A stretch of DNA of 21,035 nucleotides from Lachnospiraceae bacterium (GTDB taxonomy: Bacteria > Bacillota_A > Clostridia > Lachnospirales > Lachnospiraceae), in contig JAGBNT010000024.1 in NCBI GenBank assembly GCA_017634255.1, positions 1 to 21,035 of the forward strand, given 5' to 3'. Under the pieces are notes generated by a model, which saw only the letters and a list, made by a program, of their open reading frames with translations, ran no database searches and had not been told where the DNA came from. The position numbers and the translations under genes are program-made. This document shows, piece by piece, positions 15,301 through 21,035 of this stretch (within the stretch, counting starts at the first letter, position 1; every line of letters starts with the position of its first letter).

Positions 15301-17362
15301 GGACGAAGTAAGCTCGCAGTTGTCATTTGATGCGGAAAATGTAGACGATTCCGTATTTATCGATTCGAATCTTTGTCACAGTATTTTTTCTGTTCTGGAA
15401 AAGAGAAAGACCGATTATCCCTATAGTGAATATAACGCTAAGCGTATAGCGGATTTTACGAGGATATATTATAAGACGGACAAAAATCCTGACGCAGCGA
15501 CAAGGGCGGATATGATAATTGCGGAGGCTGACAGCACCCACAGACGTTTGCCCGAGAAAAAGGAGAGGACGCAGCTCGATGCTGTAGTGGATTACCTGAG
15601 CGATATAGCTGAAGCCAACGGATATATAAACAATCTTAAGCTATGGATGCCGGTGCTGCCTGAAGTACTCTATCTTAAAGACATTCCCGGAGCGCAGGAG
15701 GGAGTATTTGACGGCGTACAATGGGTATCGCATGATGATGCGTGGACGTTGTCCGTTGAGATGGGAATGTATGACGACCCTGAGAACCAGAGCCAGGGAC
15801 CGCTCGTTATAGACCAGTCCAAGAGCGGGCACCTTGTGGTCTGCGGTACGGTGACAAGCGGAAAAAGTACATTTTTGCAGACCTATATATATGCACTCAT
15901 AAACAGATATTCTCCGTCAGAGCTCAATCTGTATATCATGGACTTCAGCTCAAAAATGCTTTCCGCCTTCGAAGGAAGTTCGCATGTGGGCGGAGTGATG
16001 TATGAAAACGACGATAAGAGGATAGAAAAATTCTTTACAATGATAGGACAGATCCTGAAGGTAAGGAAGGAGATGTTCAGAGGAGGAAACTTTGGACAGC
16101 ATGTAAGAGCACATGGAAAGATAACTGTCCCGTCCATAATTGTTGTAATTGATAATTATGCAAATTTCAGGGGAAAGACCAACGGCAGATATGATGACAA
16201 TATGCTGGAGCTGGCTAAGGATGGCGTAAGCTATGGTATCTTTCTTGCAATCACGGGAGCCGGATTTGGAACCAGTGAAATACCCTCAAAGCTTGCGGAT
16301 AACCTGCGCACGACCATCTCTTTGGAGATGAATGACCGCTTCCAGTATGGAGAGGTAATGCGTATGCTCCATGTTCCGGTAATGCCGGAAGTAGGGGTAA
16401 AGGGAAGAGGACTGTCGTATGTCGGAGAGGGTATACTGGAGTTCCAGACTGCACTTTGTTTAAAGGCTGACGATGACTTTAAGCGGGCAGAAGCCATAAG
16501 CTTAAAATGCGATGAAATGAATGTTGCATGGAAGGGCAGTGCGGCGAGACCTATCCCTGAGATACCGGAAAAGCCCATCTGGAGTGACTTCATTGCACTG
16601 GAGGATTCAAAAGAGCATATCTCTTCGGGAGCAAGATTACCCATTGCATATGAAGAACGTTATGCAACAACCTATGCACTGGAGTTACAGAGTATTTATA
16701 CCTTTGTCATTTCAGGTAAAGCGCGTACAGGTAAGACCAATATGCTAAAGGCGATAATCCTGTCCGCACGTGAAGCAGGGGGCAAACTGGTAATATTCGA
16801 CTTTGATCAGGAGTTTGAAGCACTTTCGGAGCGTGTCGGGGCGATGAGAATTACTGATTCAAAGGGGATAAGCGAGTATTTTCAGGGCTTTTTACCGTCC
16901 ATCAAGGAGAGAAACGTTTTTAAACATGAGCTGTTAAAGGGCAATGCCGAAGAAAACGAGATATTTGAAAAAATGCAGAAGTTTGAAAAGGTATTCTTCT
17001 TTATCGGAAACATGGAGAAATTCATGGATAAGGTCTACCGCCCTGACGAAGGACTTCAGCCTTTCGGAGCTTTTATTGAAAATATTCTGGACAAGGGATA
17101 TTTGCAGAATTACTACTGGTTCGGGGTTTATGACACCGAGCAGATGGGCGGTATCGTTGGTAAACAGGCGTGGAATTACTTCATACGACCTAAAAGGGGT
17201 ATGCATTTCGGAGGAAATGTCTCTGCACAGAGGATATTTACTTTTGATGATATACCTTTTATGGAGCAGTCTAAATCACTTAAGCCCGGCTACGCGCTGG
17301 TTCCGGCTTCCGATGATACTCCCCACAGTACCCTGCTCGTAGTTCCTCTGGTCAAGGGTTGA
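12374..17362 (+). CDS. essC: T7SS membrane ATPase EssC/YukB (FHA plus three FtsK/SpoIIIE-type ATPase domains)
   Basis: Motor of Firmicutes type VII secretion, exporting WXG100 and related helical proteins. In 1662 residues: N-terminal degenerate FHA-like region (1-100), a good FHA domain (about 113-197; IGKNESCTIV, SREH at 135-138, TSTNGTFVNN), two membrane helices (about 257-282 and 290-314), then three ATPase domains. D1 is complete: GTTGSGKS (715-722) and FIIIDEFAEL (Asp825, Glu826). D2 has GTVTSGKST (1158-1166) but the Walker B is VVIDN (Asp1260, Asn1261). D3 has GKARTGKT (1448-1455) and a Walker B position reduced to FFFIGN (about 1541-1546). Staphylococcal and bacillary homologues are about 1480-1500 residues, so this one is longer. 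AGGAGA lies 5 bases before the ATG. It is first in the locus; EsaA, EssA and EssB are not seen. Confidence 0.96.
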   Translation: MSTVLSVYCNTAFKEYLLPAVNNANSSIVLSRNIFGLEQNLEILLEIVEHRWSFLPSEKYSLSCDNVSYFNQVIRDGDLIRLTINGENRISILVKETDRYFSVYSKFNIQKLKAPVTIGKNESCTIVFDAMGLVSREHARIKRTGQGIVLEDTSTNGTFVNNVRVNGSVYLNFGDCIDIYGLRLCFLGSYLAINTESVDIRISEGLSPCRISPETIEHSGTVEKRIFHRSPRHIAQIDTEPVEIDAPPNPKELDQPSLISMIGPSLTMALPMLLGCALMIYSSRSSGGQTSAFMFTGLITAVSSAIFGSIWAVNSAKRTRQKFERDTALRDSAYKKYLKKSEQTIAEKYKKNSMALHDRYRPADECVLYDERNPKLWNRNNRHEDFLTQRLGIGRVPFQAPIVIPKERFTLISDELMEMPKKLSEKYAYLEEVPICVDLLEDRLLGVVGGPGKKGAAIIVHDLVSQIAANNCYTDVKLLIVYDENETGLKGTWGFANWLPHVWNENKSFRYVADNKADASDVFYELAQALRIRAEENTIGRDKTEIPKPYYVLILADPNMLEGELVSKYILDPKPEYGLSTIMIVESYEELPNECTKIIENDHSFSGIYNIDDDIIARKPIRFDVINSEAVENFARKISDVEVRELETGGEIPNSLTFFDMFGISALSALNVMDRWRKNRTYDSLKAIVGFKAGGVPCYLDVHEKYHGPHGLVAGTTGSGKSETLQTYILSLAINFSPDDVGFFLIDYKGGGMAGLFSNLPHLSGQISNLSGNQIRRAMVSIKSENLRRQRIFNEYGVNNINSYTKLYKNNEAKVPVPHLFIIIDEFAELKREEPDFMRELISVAQVGRSLGVHLILATQKPGGTVDDNIWSNSKFRLCLRVQDRQDSNDMLHRPDAAYITQAGRCYMQVGNDELFELFQSGWSGAYYSEDSDQTKADIAKMISVNGRAALEGSRTKIRKKAQEKREWIAKFVEALDEVSSQLSFDAENVDDSVFIDSNLCHSIFSVLEKRKTDYPYSEYNAKRIADFTRIYYKTDKNPDAATRADMIIAEADSTHRRLPEKKERTQLDAVVDYLSDIAEANGYINNLKLWMPVLPEVLYLKDIPGAQEGVFDGVQWVSHDDAWTLSVEMGMYDDPENQSQGPLVIDQSKSGHLVVCGTVTSGKSTFLQTYIYALINRYSPSELNLYIMDFSSKMLSAFEGSSHVGGVMYENDDKRIEKFFTMIGQILKVRKEMFRGGNFGQHVRAHGKITVPSIIVVIDNYANFRGKTNGRYDDNMLELAKDGVSYGIFLAITGAGFGTSEIPSKLADNLRTTISLEMNDRFQYGEVMRMLHVPVMPEVGVKGRGLSYVGEGILEFQTALCLKADDDFKRAEAISLKCDEMNVAWKGSAARPIPEIPEKPIWSDFIALEDSKEHISSGARLPIAYEERYATTYALELQSIYTFVISGKARTGKTNMLKAIILSAREAGGKLVIFDFDQEFEALSERVGAMRITDSKGISEYFQGFLPSIKERNVFKHELLKGNAEENEIFEKMQKFEKVFFFIGNMEKFMDKVYRPDEGLQPFGAFIENILDKGYLQNYYWFGVYDTEQMGGIVGKQAWNYFIRPKRGMHFGGNVSAQRIFTFDDIPFMEQSKSLKPGYALVPASDDTPHSTLLVVPLVKG

Positions 17363-17366
17363 GAAT

Positions 17367-18083
17367 ATGATCTCGATAATTATCTGCGACCCGTATGCAG
17401 ATGAGGCTGTAAAACTGGAAAAACTGACAAGGACTGCGGTTGCAAAGCTCGGAGACGAGAAAGGGGACTTTGCAAAGGTCAGGGACAGGGAACAGCTTTG
17501 CGAGTGGATGGATAAGACCGATATTCTGGACTGCGCCTATATAGATGTGACCGAAGATGGGGGCATTGCCGGGGCCGAGGATATACGTGCAAGGTATCCG
17601 TCTGCACATATTCTGGTGATCGCGGATATGCAAAGCTCACCCATAAAATATTTAAAGCCGTCTATAATGGCATCGGCGCTGGTATTGAGACCCATAAATG
17701 AAGATGAAGCAGATCGAACGATAAAAGATCTGTTAAAACATCTTCTCGGGGACACAGAGGATATTGCAGGTCAGCTTACACTGGAGACAAAGGAAGGTAT
17801 TACGAAGATTCCTTACAGCAAGATCTGTTACGTGGAAGCCAGAATGAAAAAGGTTTATTACCGGTTGGATAATGTGGAATACGGCTGCTATGATACGCTG
17901 GATAATATAGGAGAAAAGCTTCCGAAGGATTTTGTAAGATGTCACAGAAGCTTTATTGTGAATACAAAAAAGATCAGCAGGATACTGGCCGCACAGAATT
18001 TGATTCAGCTGGACAATGAGATGTCGCTTCCTCTTTCGAGAAGCTATAAGGCGTATATAAAGGAACTGTTAAATGGAAGATAG
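17367..18083 (+). CDS. LytTR-family regulator with degenerate receiver domain
   Basis: DNA-binding response-regulator-like protein of 238 residues. The C-terminal LytTR domain (about 136-236) is clear: LETKEGITKIPYSKICYVEA, then FVRCHRSFIVNTKKISRI and LPLSRSYKAYIKELL. The N-terminal half keeps a receiver-like fold (ISIIICDPYADE, AYIDVTEDGG with candidate Asp60), but the acidic pair at the first strand is reduced to Asp8 followed by Pro, and the conserved Lys is Arg in LVLRPI. Phosphorylation may therefore be altered or absent, and no histidine kinase is in the window. It begins four bases after essC and its end overlaps the next gene by 11 bases, so it is part of the T7SS operon and probably controls it. 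Confidence 0.9.
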   Translation: MISIIICDPYADEAVKLEKLTRTAVAKLGDEKGDFAKVRDREQLCEWMDKTDILDCAYIDVTEDGGIAGAEDIRARYPSAHILVIADMQSSPIKYLKPSIMASALVLRPINEDEADRTIKDLLKHLLGDTEDIAGQLTLETKEGITKIPYSKICYVEARMKKVYYRLDNVEYGCYDTLDNIGEKLPKDFVRCHRSFIVNTKKISRILAAQNLIQLDNEMSLPLSRSYKAYIKELLNGR

Positions 18084-18786
18084 AGCCAGAGAAAACATAT
18101 ATCTGTCGTCAACGGAGTTATATGCCCTCCTCCAAAGTCAGGAAATAAGGGATATTGTTCTGTTTGATGAGGTGCATAAAAATCCGCCCGATGAGCGTTC
18201 AACAGTTATTGCAGTTACAAATCTTATAAACAGGGGTTGGCTTGAAAACCGGGGCGACAGGCTGGTTATGGACAGTAAGCTTAAAAAGCTTATGGAAATA
18301 CTCAGTAGTACAAAATATTCTATCTCCATTTTTTTTTACAGGTCGATCCTACCGCAAAAATGCGTTTATACAAGCGGTGACGATGCAGCCAGCCTGGAGA
18401 TGGACATTTCAAGACAGGGCTTTATAAAGGCAGAGCTCCTTAAATACGGTGAATTAGTTGATGAACTTGTTTCCAATGACTTTATATCTGCAGGCTCATG
18501 TGTAAACCGGAGCGCTGATGAGCAGAATATATTAAAAGCGGTCAATGAATATTTAACAAGCAAGGGAGCAGAGAATGACAATATCCTTCTGAGCATACAA
18601 AGATTTTGCAAAAATGCGGCGGATATAGAGATTTTTCTGGTAAGGGATGTGTTAAGCGATGTATTTCTTATAAGAACACCGGATGCAGAGAAGCTCGTAA
18701 TGTATAGTGCAGACAGGCTTCGGACCATTTTCAGTCTTCTTAATGATAAGACAGGGGAGGAGATATTGAAATATGATTTTAGTTGA
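18073..18786 (+). CDS. T7SS-operon protein of unknown function, EspG-like pattern
   Basis: No family recognised with certainty. 237 residues, no signal peptide or membrane helix, so probably cytoplasmic. The first 80 residues follow a pattern I associate with EspG chaperones of actinobacterial ESX systems: an LxxxELxxLL helix (11-20), hydrophobic IVLF (28-31), ER then a helix ending in NRGWL (41-57), then MDSKLKKLMEIL (66-77). The C-terminal half alternates strands and helices (IEIFLVRD, VFLIRT) with a last helix ADRLRTIFSLL. AAGGA lies about 8 bases before the ATG, which overlaps the end of the LytTR gene; its own end overlaps esaB by 14 bases. A dedicated substrate chaperone is inferred; a winged-helix regulator is the alternative. 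A T9 run is at 18329-18337. Confidence 0.85.
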   Translation: MEDRARENIYLSSTELYALLQSQEIRDIVLFDEVHKNPPDERSTVIAVTNLINRGWLENRGDRLVMDSKLKKLMEILSSTKYSISIFFYRSILPQKCVYTSGDDAASLEMDISRQGFIKAELLKYGELVDELVSNDFISAGSCVNRSADEQNILKAVNEYLTSKGAENDNILLSIQRFCKNAADIEIFLVRDVLSDVFLIRTPDAEKLVMYSADRLRTIFSLLNDKTGEEILKYDFS

Positions 18787-19021
18787 TATTTATGTTCCTT
18801 CGGTAGACAAAGAGTATGACTTCAGCCTTAATGAAACGGTTACCGTACAGACGATAATCGAGGAGATAACCGAGATGATCGGACAAAAGGAACAGACATT
18901 CCTGGTGGGAGATATCAGGGATGTGAATCTCTGCGATAAGAAAAACGGCACCATTCTCCCTTTGGAAAATACTCTTTCTGATTGCGGTGTGCGGACAGGA
19001 GCCTCGTTGATGCTTATTTGA
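18773..19021 (+). CDS. esaB: EsaB/YukD-like ubiquitin-fold T7SS protein
   Basis: 82 residues, the size of B. subtilis YukD and S. aureus EsaB. The beta-grasp pattern is visible: an opening strand MILVDIYVPS, a second strand YDFSLNETVTV, the central helix TIIEEITEMIG, and the end NTLSDCGVRTGASLMLI with the conserved GVRTGASL turn. YukD/EsaB proteins are T7SS components of uncertain mechanism, required for or regulating export in their hosts. The ATG overlaps the preceding gene by 14 bases with a GGGGAGGAG-type site before it, so translation is coupled to the EspG-like protein. Confidence 0.9.
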   Translation: MILVDIYVPSVDKEYDFSLNETVTVQTIIEEITEMIGQKEQTFLVGDIRDVNLCDKKNGTILPLENTLSDCGVRTGASLMLI

Positions 19022-19037
19022 GCGAGGAAATGCGAAA

Positions 19038-19051
19038 TGCCATTCGTCGTG
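19038..19051 (+). repeat. TGCNATTCGTCGTG motif in the esaB-downstream gap
   Basis: TGCCATTCGTCGTG here matches TGCAATTCGTCGTG at 20559-20572 at 13 of 14 positions, in another gap of the same locus. It is partly self-complementary with the preceding GCGAAATG (19032-19039). Function unknown; a regulator site or small repeat. Confidence 0.5.
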
Positions 19052-19082
19052 TTTTATATGCCGTTTATCAGATAATATTCCA

Positions 19083-19105
19083 TTGACAGTCAGGTCGTGT
19101 ATAAT
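19083..19105 (+). promoter_or_regulatory. TTGACA and TATAAT with an 11-base spacer
   Basis: Perfect -35 (19083-19088) and -10 (19100-19105) hexamers, but only 11 bases apart where 16-18 is needed. Either the -10 is used alone or with another upstream element, or the match is accidental. A start near 19112 would give the helical-protein gene a leader of about 32 nt. Confidence 0.35.
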
Positions 19106-19143
19106 CGGCTTAATAAATGAACCGGGCAGAAAAAGGGAGATAA

Positions 19144-19506
19144 ATGTTTTCAATAATCAATGATGGTATCTCGGCTTCCTGCGAGAGGATGCTGGATGAG
19201 AGCAGGAAGCTTGGACAATATGAAGAAGAAATCCGACGCTGTATCAGCGAATTGAGCCGTATGAGCGGGTTTGAGGAGTGTGTTGCAAAGCTTTCAGAAT
19301 ATGCTGAGCAAACCGGAGAAGAAAGGGCTTTGAATGATGAAGCGGAATATATCCTTGACAGGGTAAATCAAGCTTATCATCAGACGGAAATCCGGGTCGA
19401 AGACAGGGTTGAAATGGGAAGTGTCAAATATCCGATGTACAGCTTGTCCGGCATGTCTGACACGGCTAAGGATAAGTTGGGCGAATTTGTCAAGCTTATA
19501 ATTTAG
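19144..19506 (+). CDS. Small helical T7SS-locus protein, unknown family
   Basis: 120 residues, acidic and almost entirely helical by pattern (long heptad-like Leu/Ile/Ala runs through 1-90), then SVKYPMYSLSGMSDTAKDKL and an amphipathic end. No WXG motif, signal peptide or membrane segment. GGGAG lies 4-5 bases before the ATG. It stands between esaB and three WXG100-like genes, 13 bases from the next, so a partner, chaperone or substrate role in the secretion system is plausible; small helical partners of LXG toxins are one known comparison. Nothing in the sequence decides between these. Confidence 0.8.
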   Translation: MFSIINDGISASCERMLDESRKLGQYEEEIRRCISELSRMSGFEECVAKLSEYAEQTGEERALNDEAEYILDRVNQAYHQTEIRVEDRVEMGSVKYPMYSLSGMSDTAKDKLGEFVKLII

Positions 19507-19519
19507 GGAGGTTGAAGGT

Positions 19520-19825
19520 ATGGCAATGAGTGAGATAGCAAATGAACTGGGGAGGTTTTCATCAGATATTGAGAAATATATTTCAGCTGTATCTGATATT
19601 GAGCTGCAAATGCAGAAGGTGTATGACGGCATAGCTTCCCTGAACTCGATGTGGACGGGAACGGCCCACGATGAATTTATAAAGCAGTTCAATGCAGATA
19701 ATGAAGATATGAAAGAGCTCATCACTTCATTAAATCAGTTCAAAGAGAGCCTTAAGTATGCTGATGAAGAGTATAACAAGTGCGAAAATCAGGTGGCTGA
19801 GCTTGTTAATTCCATAAGACTGTAA
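19520..19825 (+). CDS. WXG100 family protein (Esx-like), copy 1
   Basis: 101 residues with the helical hairpin of secreted Esx proteins: helix 1 (about 5-42), the turn SMWTGTAHDEF with W45-T46-G47, and helix 2 (48-98). Two YxxxE-type secretion signals follow one another near the end (Y80-E84 and Y85-E89). GGGAGG lies 9 bases before the ATG at 19520; an ATG two codons later is a less likely alternative. Expected to be exported as a dimer by the EssC machine. Confidence 0.93.
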   Translation: MAMSEIANELGRFSSDIEKYISAVSDIELQMQKVYDGIASLNSMWTGTAHDEFIKQFNADNEDMKELITSLNQFKESLKYADEEYNKCENQVAELVNSIRL

Positions 19826-19836
19826 GGAGGAAGGAT

Positions 19837-20166
19837 ATGGCAAATTTAGGAAGTGGTTTTTCACTTAAGGTGACACCGGAGGAATTAAAGGCAGTTTCCA
19901 GTCAGGTAGAACCTCTTATAGCAAAGATGGAGAATGATTTTCGGACTATATCCGATCTGATGAATAATACAGCGGGATACTGGCTGGGAGATGCAGGGGA
20001 TTTATACAGAAAAACCTATAAACAAAAGGAAGACCATATTTATGAGATGATAGCGCGTTTAAGAGAGCATCCGAGGGACCTGCTTACCATGGCAGGGGTA
20101 TATGAGCAGAGTGAGAGAACAAATGTTGCCAATGCGGAACCGCTTCCATCGGAAGTTATATCCTAA
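19837..20166 (+). CDS. WXG100-like protein, copy 2
   Basis: 109 residues, helix-turn-helix with W49-L50-G51 in GYWLGDAGDLYRKTY and a Y89-E93 YxxxE-type signal after helix 2. It has a longer N-terminus (GSGFSLKVTPEELKAVSS) and a Pro-containing break (HPRDLL, 78-83), and it differs clearly from the other copies, so it is not a recent duplicate. AAGGAGGA precedes the ATG. Eleven bases separate it from copy 1. A heterodimer partner for copy 1 or 3 is possible. Confidence 0.88.
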   Translation: MANLGSGFSLKVTPEELKAVSSQVEPLIAKMENDFRTISDLMNNTAGYWLGDAGDLYRKTYKQKEDHIYEMIARLREHPRDLLTMAGVYEQSERTNVANAEPLPSEVIS

Positions 20167-20193
20167 ACACATTCAAAAGTGGGGTGATCAGGT

Positions 20194-20508
20194 ATGAAAT
20201 CTAAACATGAGATAGATGTCGATTTTGAAGTGGCAATGAAGCAGGCAAGGAAGCTGCATGAGATATCGGCAGAGATGAGACTGCTGGCGAATAATGATAT
20301 GGAAGGCAATCTTCAAAGTATCGCCATGAATTGGAAGGGAGATAATGCATCAGCGTATCTTAGCAAGGGAAAGATAATTGAAAACAGGATAAGCGATACG
20401 TCAAAAAATATAGAAGCAGCAGCCACCGTTATCGAGAATAATGCAAAACGTATTCATGAAACTGAAATGCGGGCGTACGAGGAGGCACAAAGACGGGAAT
20501 ATGATTAG
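20194..20508 (+). CDS. WXG100-like protein, copy 3 (no clear YxxxD/E signal)
   Basis: 104 residues with W47-K48-G49 in NWKGDNASAYLSKG between two helices. The C-terminal tail is strongly charged (HETEMRAYEEAQRREYD), but the candidate Y95 is followed by Gln at +4, so the usual YxxxD/E export signal is missing. Such a protein could be the non-signal partner of a heterodimer. A GGGGTGATC site precedes the ATG, 27 bases after copy 2. Confidence 0.87.
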   Translation: MKSKHEIDVDFEVAMKQARKLHEISAEMRLLANNDMEGNLQSIAMNWKGDNASAYLSKGKIIENRISDTSKNIEAAATVIENNAKRIHETEMRAYEEAQRREYD

Positions 20509-20520
20509 AACTATATATGT

Positions 20521-20572
20521 TTACTGTTAACTGTAACTGCATTTCGTCAGATTTAAAGTGCAATTCGTCGTG
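20521..20572 (+). repeat. Repeat-rich gap before the last WXG100 gene
   Basis: TTACTGTTAACTGTAA (20521-20536) is a 16-base palindrome with one mismatched pair, related to the dispersed GTAACTGTTC element. It runs into TGCATTTCGTC (20538-20548) and TGCAATTCGTC (20559-20569), a direct repeat with one mismatch, 21 bases apart. The rest of the 153-bp gap is very A/T-rich; I could not place a convincing promoter, although one is likely. Confidence 0.55.
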
Positions 20573-20661
20573 AAAATGATAAAAAGAGATTTTTAATGAT
20601 AGAGTAATATCATAAAAATAAAAACTAAAAAACCTAAGTATGATTTAAGGAGGAAAAAAAC

Positions 20662-20964
20662 ATGGCAGAAATTTTTGTGACCCCTGGTGAGTTAAGAAGT
20701 AAGGCGGCAGAGTTAAGGGAACTCAATGCGCAATTTAAGACTAATGTTGAAGAACTTACTGCTACAGAAGGTTCACTCAGCAGCATGTGGGAAGGGCAGG
20801 CACATGATGCCTTCCGTTCAGCATTCGAAACTGATAAGGGACAATGGGAGACATTCCATACGACGATAGAGAATTACTGTATTACGCTGGAAAACATAGC
20901 AACCGAATATGAGAACGCGGAAAACAAAAATGCAGAAACCGCCAGCACCAGAACATACAGGTAA
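20662..20964 (+). CDS. WXG100 family protein (EsxA-like), copy 4
   Basis: 100 residues, the most canonical Esx protein of the set: helix 1 (about 7-40), SMWEGQAHDAF with W43-E44-G45, helix 2 (46-84) and Y83-E87 as YxxxE signal. A strong AAGGAGG site lies 8 bases before the ATG, and it stands alone after a 153-bp A/T-rich gap, so it is probably expressed more highly or separately from the other three. Likely the main secreted substrate or structural partner of the machine. After it, to 21035, no gene is seen. Confidence 0.95.
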   Translation: MAEIFVTPGELRSKAAELRELNAQFKTNVEELTATEGSLSSMWEGQAHDAFRSAFETDKGQWETFHTTIENYCITLENIATEYENAENKNAETASTRTYR

Positions 20965-21035
20965 TGTCATACTCGTAAACAGCAATGTTTTTCGTTAATG
21001 AGTATAAATAACAGCAACAGATGAGCGTTTCAAGA

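Noticed and set aside
20969..21005. ATACTC / GAGTAT inverted repeat after the last WXG100 gene as a terminator
   Set aside because: The stem is only 6 bp with a 25-base loop and no T run follows it, so it cannot be supported as a terminator.
1..21035. CRISPR arrays, insertion sequences, integrases or attachment sites
   Set aside because: No regularly spaced direct repeats, transposase motifs or recombinase genes were seen; the tRNA-Thr gene has no duplicated 3' end elsewhere that I could find.

Overview
The window reads as a chromosomal segment of a low-to-mid GC Firmicute, most likely a Lachnospiraceae-type Clostridium relative. The reasons are the cysS-mrnC-rlmB order, a SigI/RsgI pair, a CIRCE heat-shock operator, a DUF2225 protein, a PrsA-like lipoprotein and a Firmicutes-style type VII secretion (T7SS) ATPase with FHA domain. 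Genus and species cannot be fixed from the sequence alone. Nearly everything is on the + strand; one small gene is on the - strand.

Region 1 (1-2373) is translation and RNA maintenance: the 3' end of cysS, overlapping mrnC (Mini-RNase III), a possible 30-codon ORF, rlmB, then tRNA-Thr(GGT) and a hairpin terminator.

Region 2 (2428-5545) is a compact signalling unit: a promoter with the ACCCCC / CGTA pattern expected for sigma-I, a secreted Pro/Glu/Gly-rich repeat protein, sigI and rsgI. The three genes are nearly contiguous, which suggests an autoregulated envelope or polysaccharide-sensing operon whose first product is the secreted protein. A nested hairpin follows rsgI.

Region 3 (5571-12158) is housekeeping and protein quality control: glnS (direct glutaminyl-tRNA synthesis), a zinc-motif DUF2225 protein, a convergent small membrane protein, a divergent parvulin-type foldase lipoprotein, and htpG (Hsp90) preceded by CIRCE and a strong sigma-A promoter. 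This HtpG carries an acidic insert of about 83 residues containing a 34-residue-period duplication.

Region 4 (12168-21035) is an accessory T7SS locus headed by its own promoter: essC (1662 aa), a LytTR regulator with a degraded receiver, an unrecognised protein whose pattern recalls actinobacterial EspG chaperones, an EsaB/YukD ubiquitin-like protein, a small helical protein, and four different WXG100-like proteins. EsaA, EssA and EssB are not in the window; they may lie beyond its right edge. Genes 12374-19021 overlap or nearly touch and look like one operon; the WXG100 genes follow after a 122-bp gap, and the last one after a 153-bp gap. The two gaps share a short sequence motif.

A family of short palindromic elements built on GAACAGTTAC / GTAACTGTTC recurs in several intergenic gaps across the window. 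The most unusual candidates for a new system are the essC-first T7SS locus with an embedded LytTR regulator and EspG-like protein, and the sigma-I operon with its secreted repeat protein.
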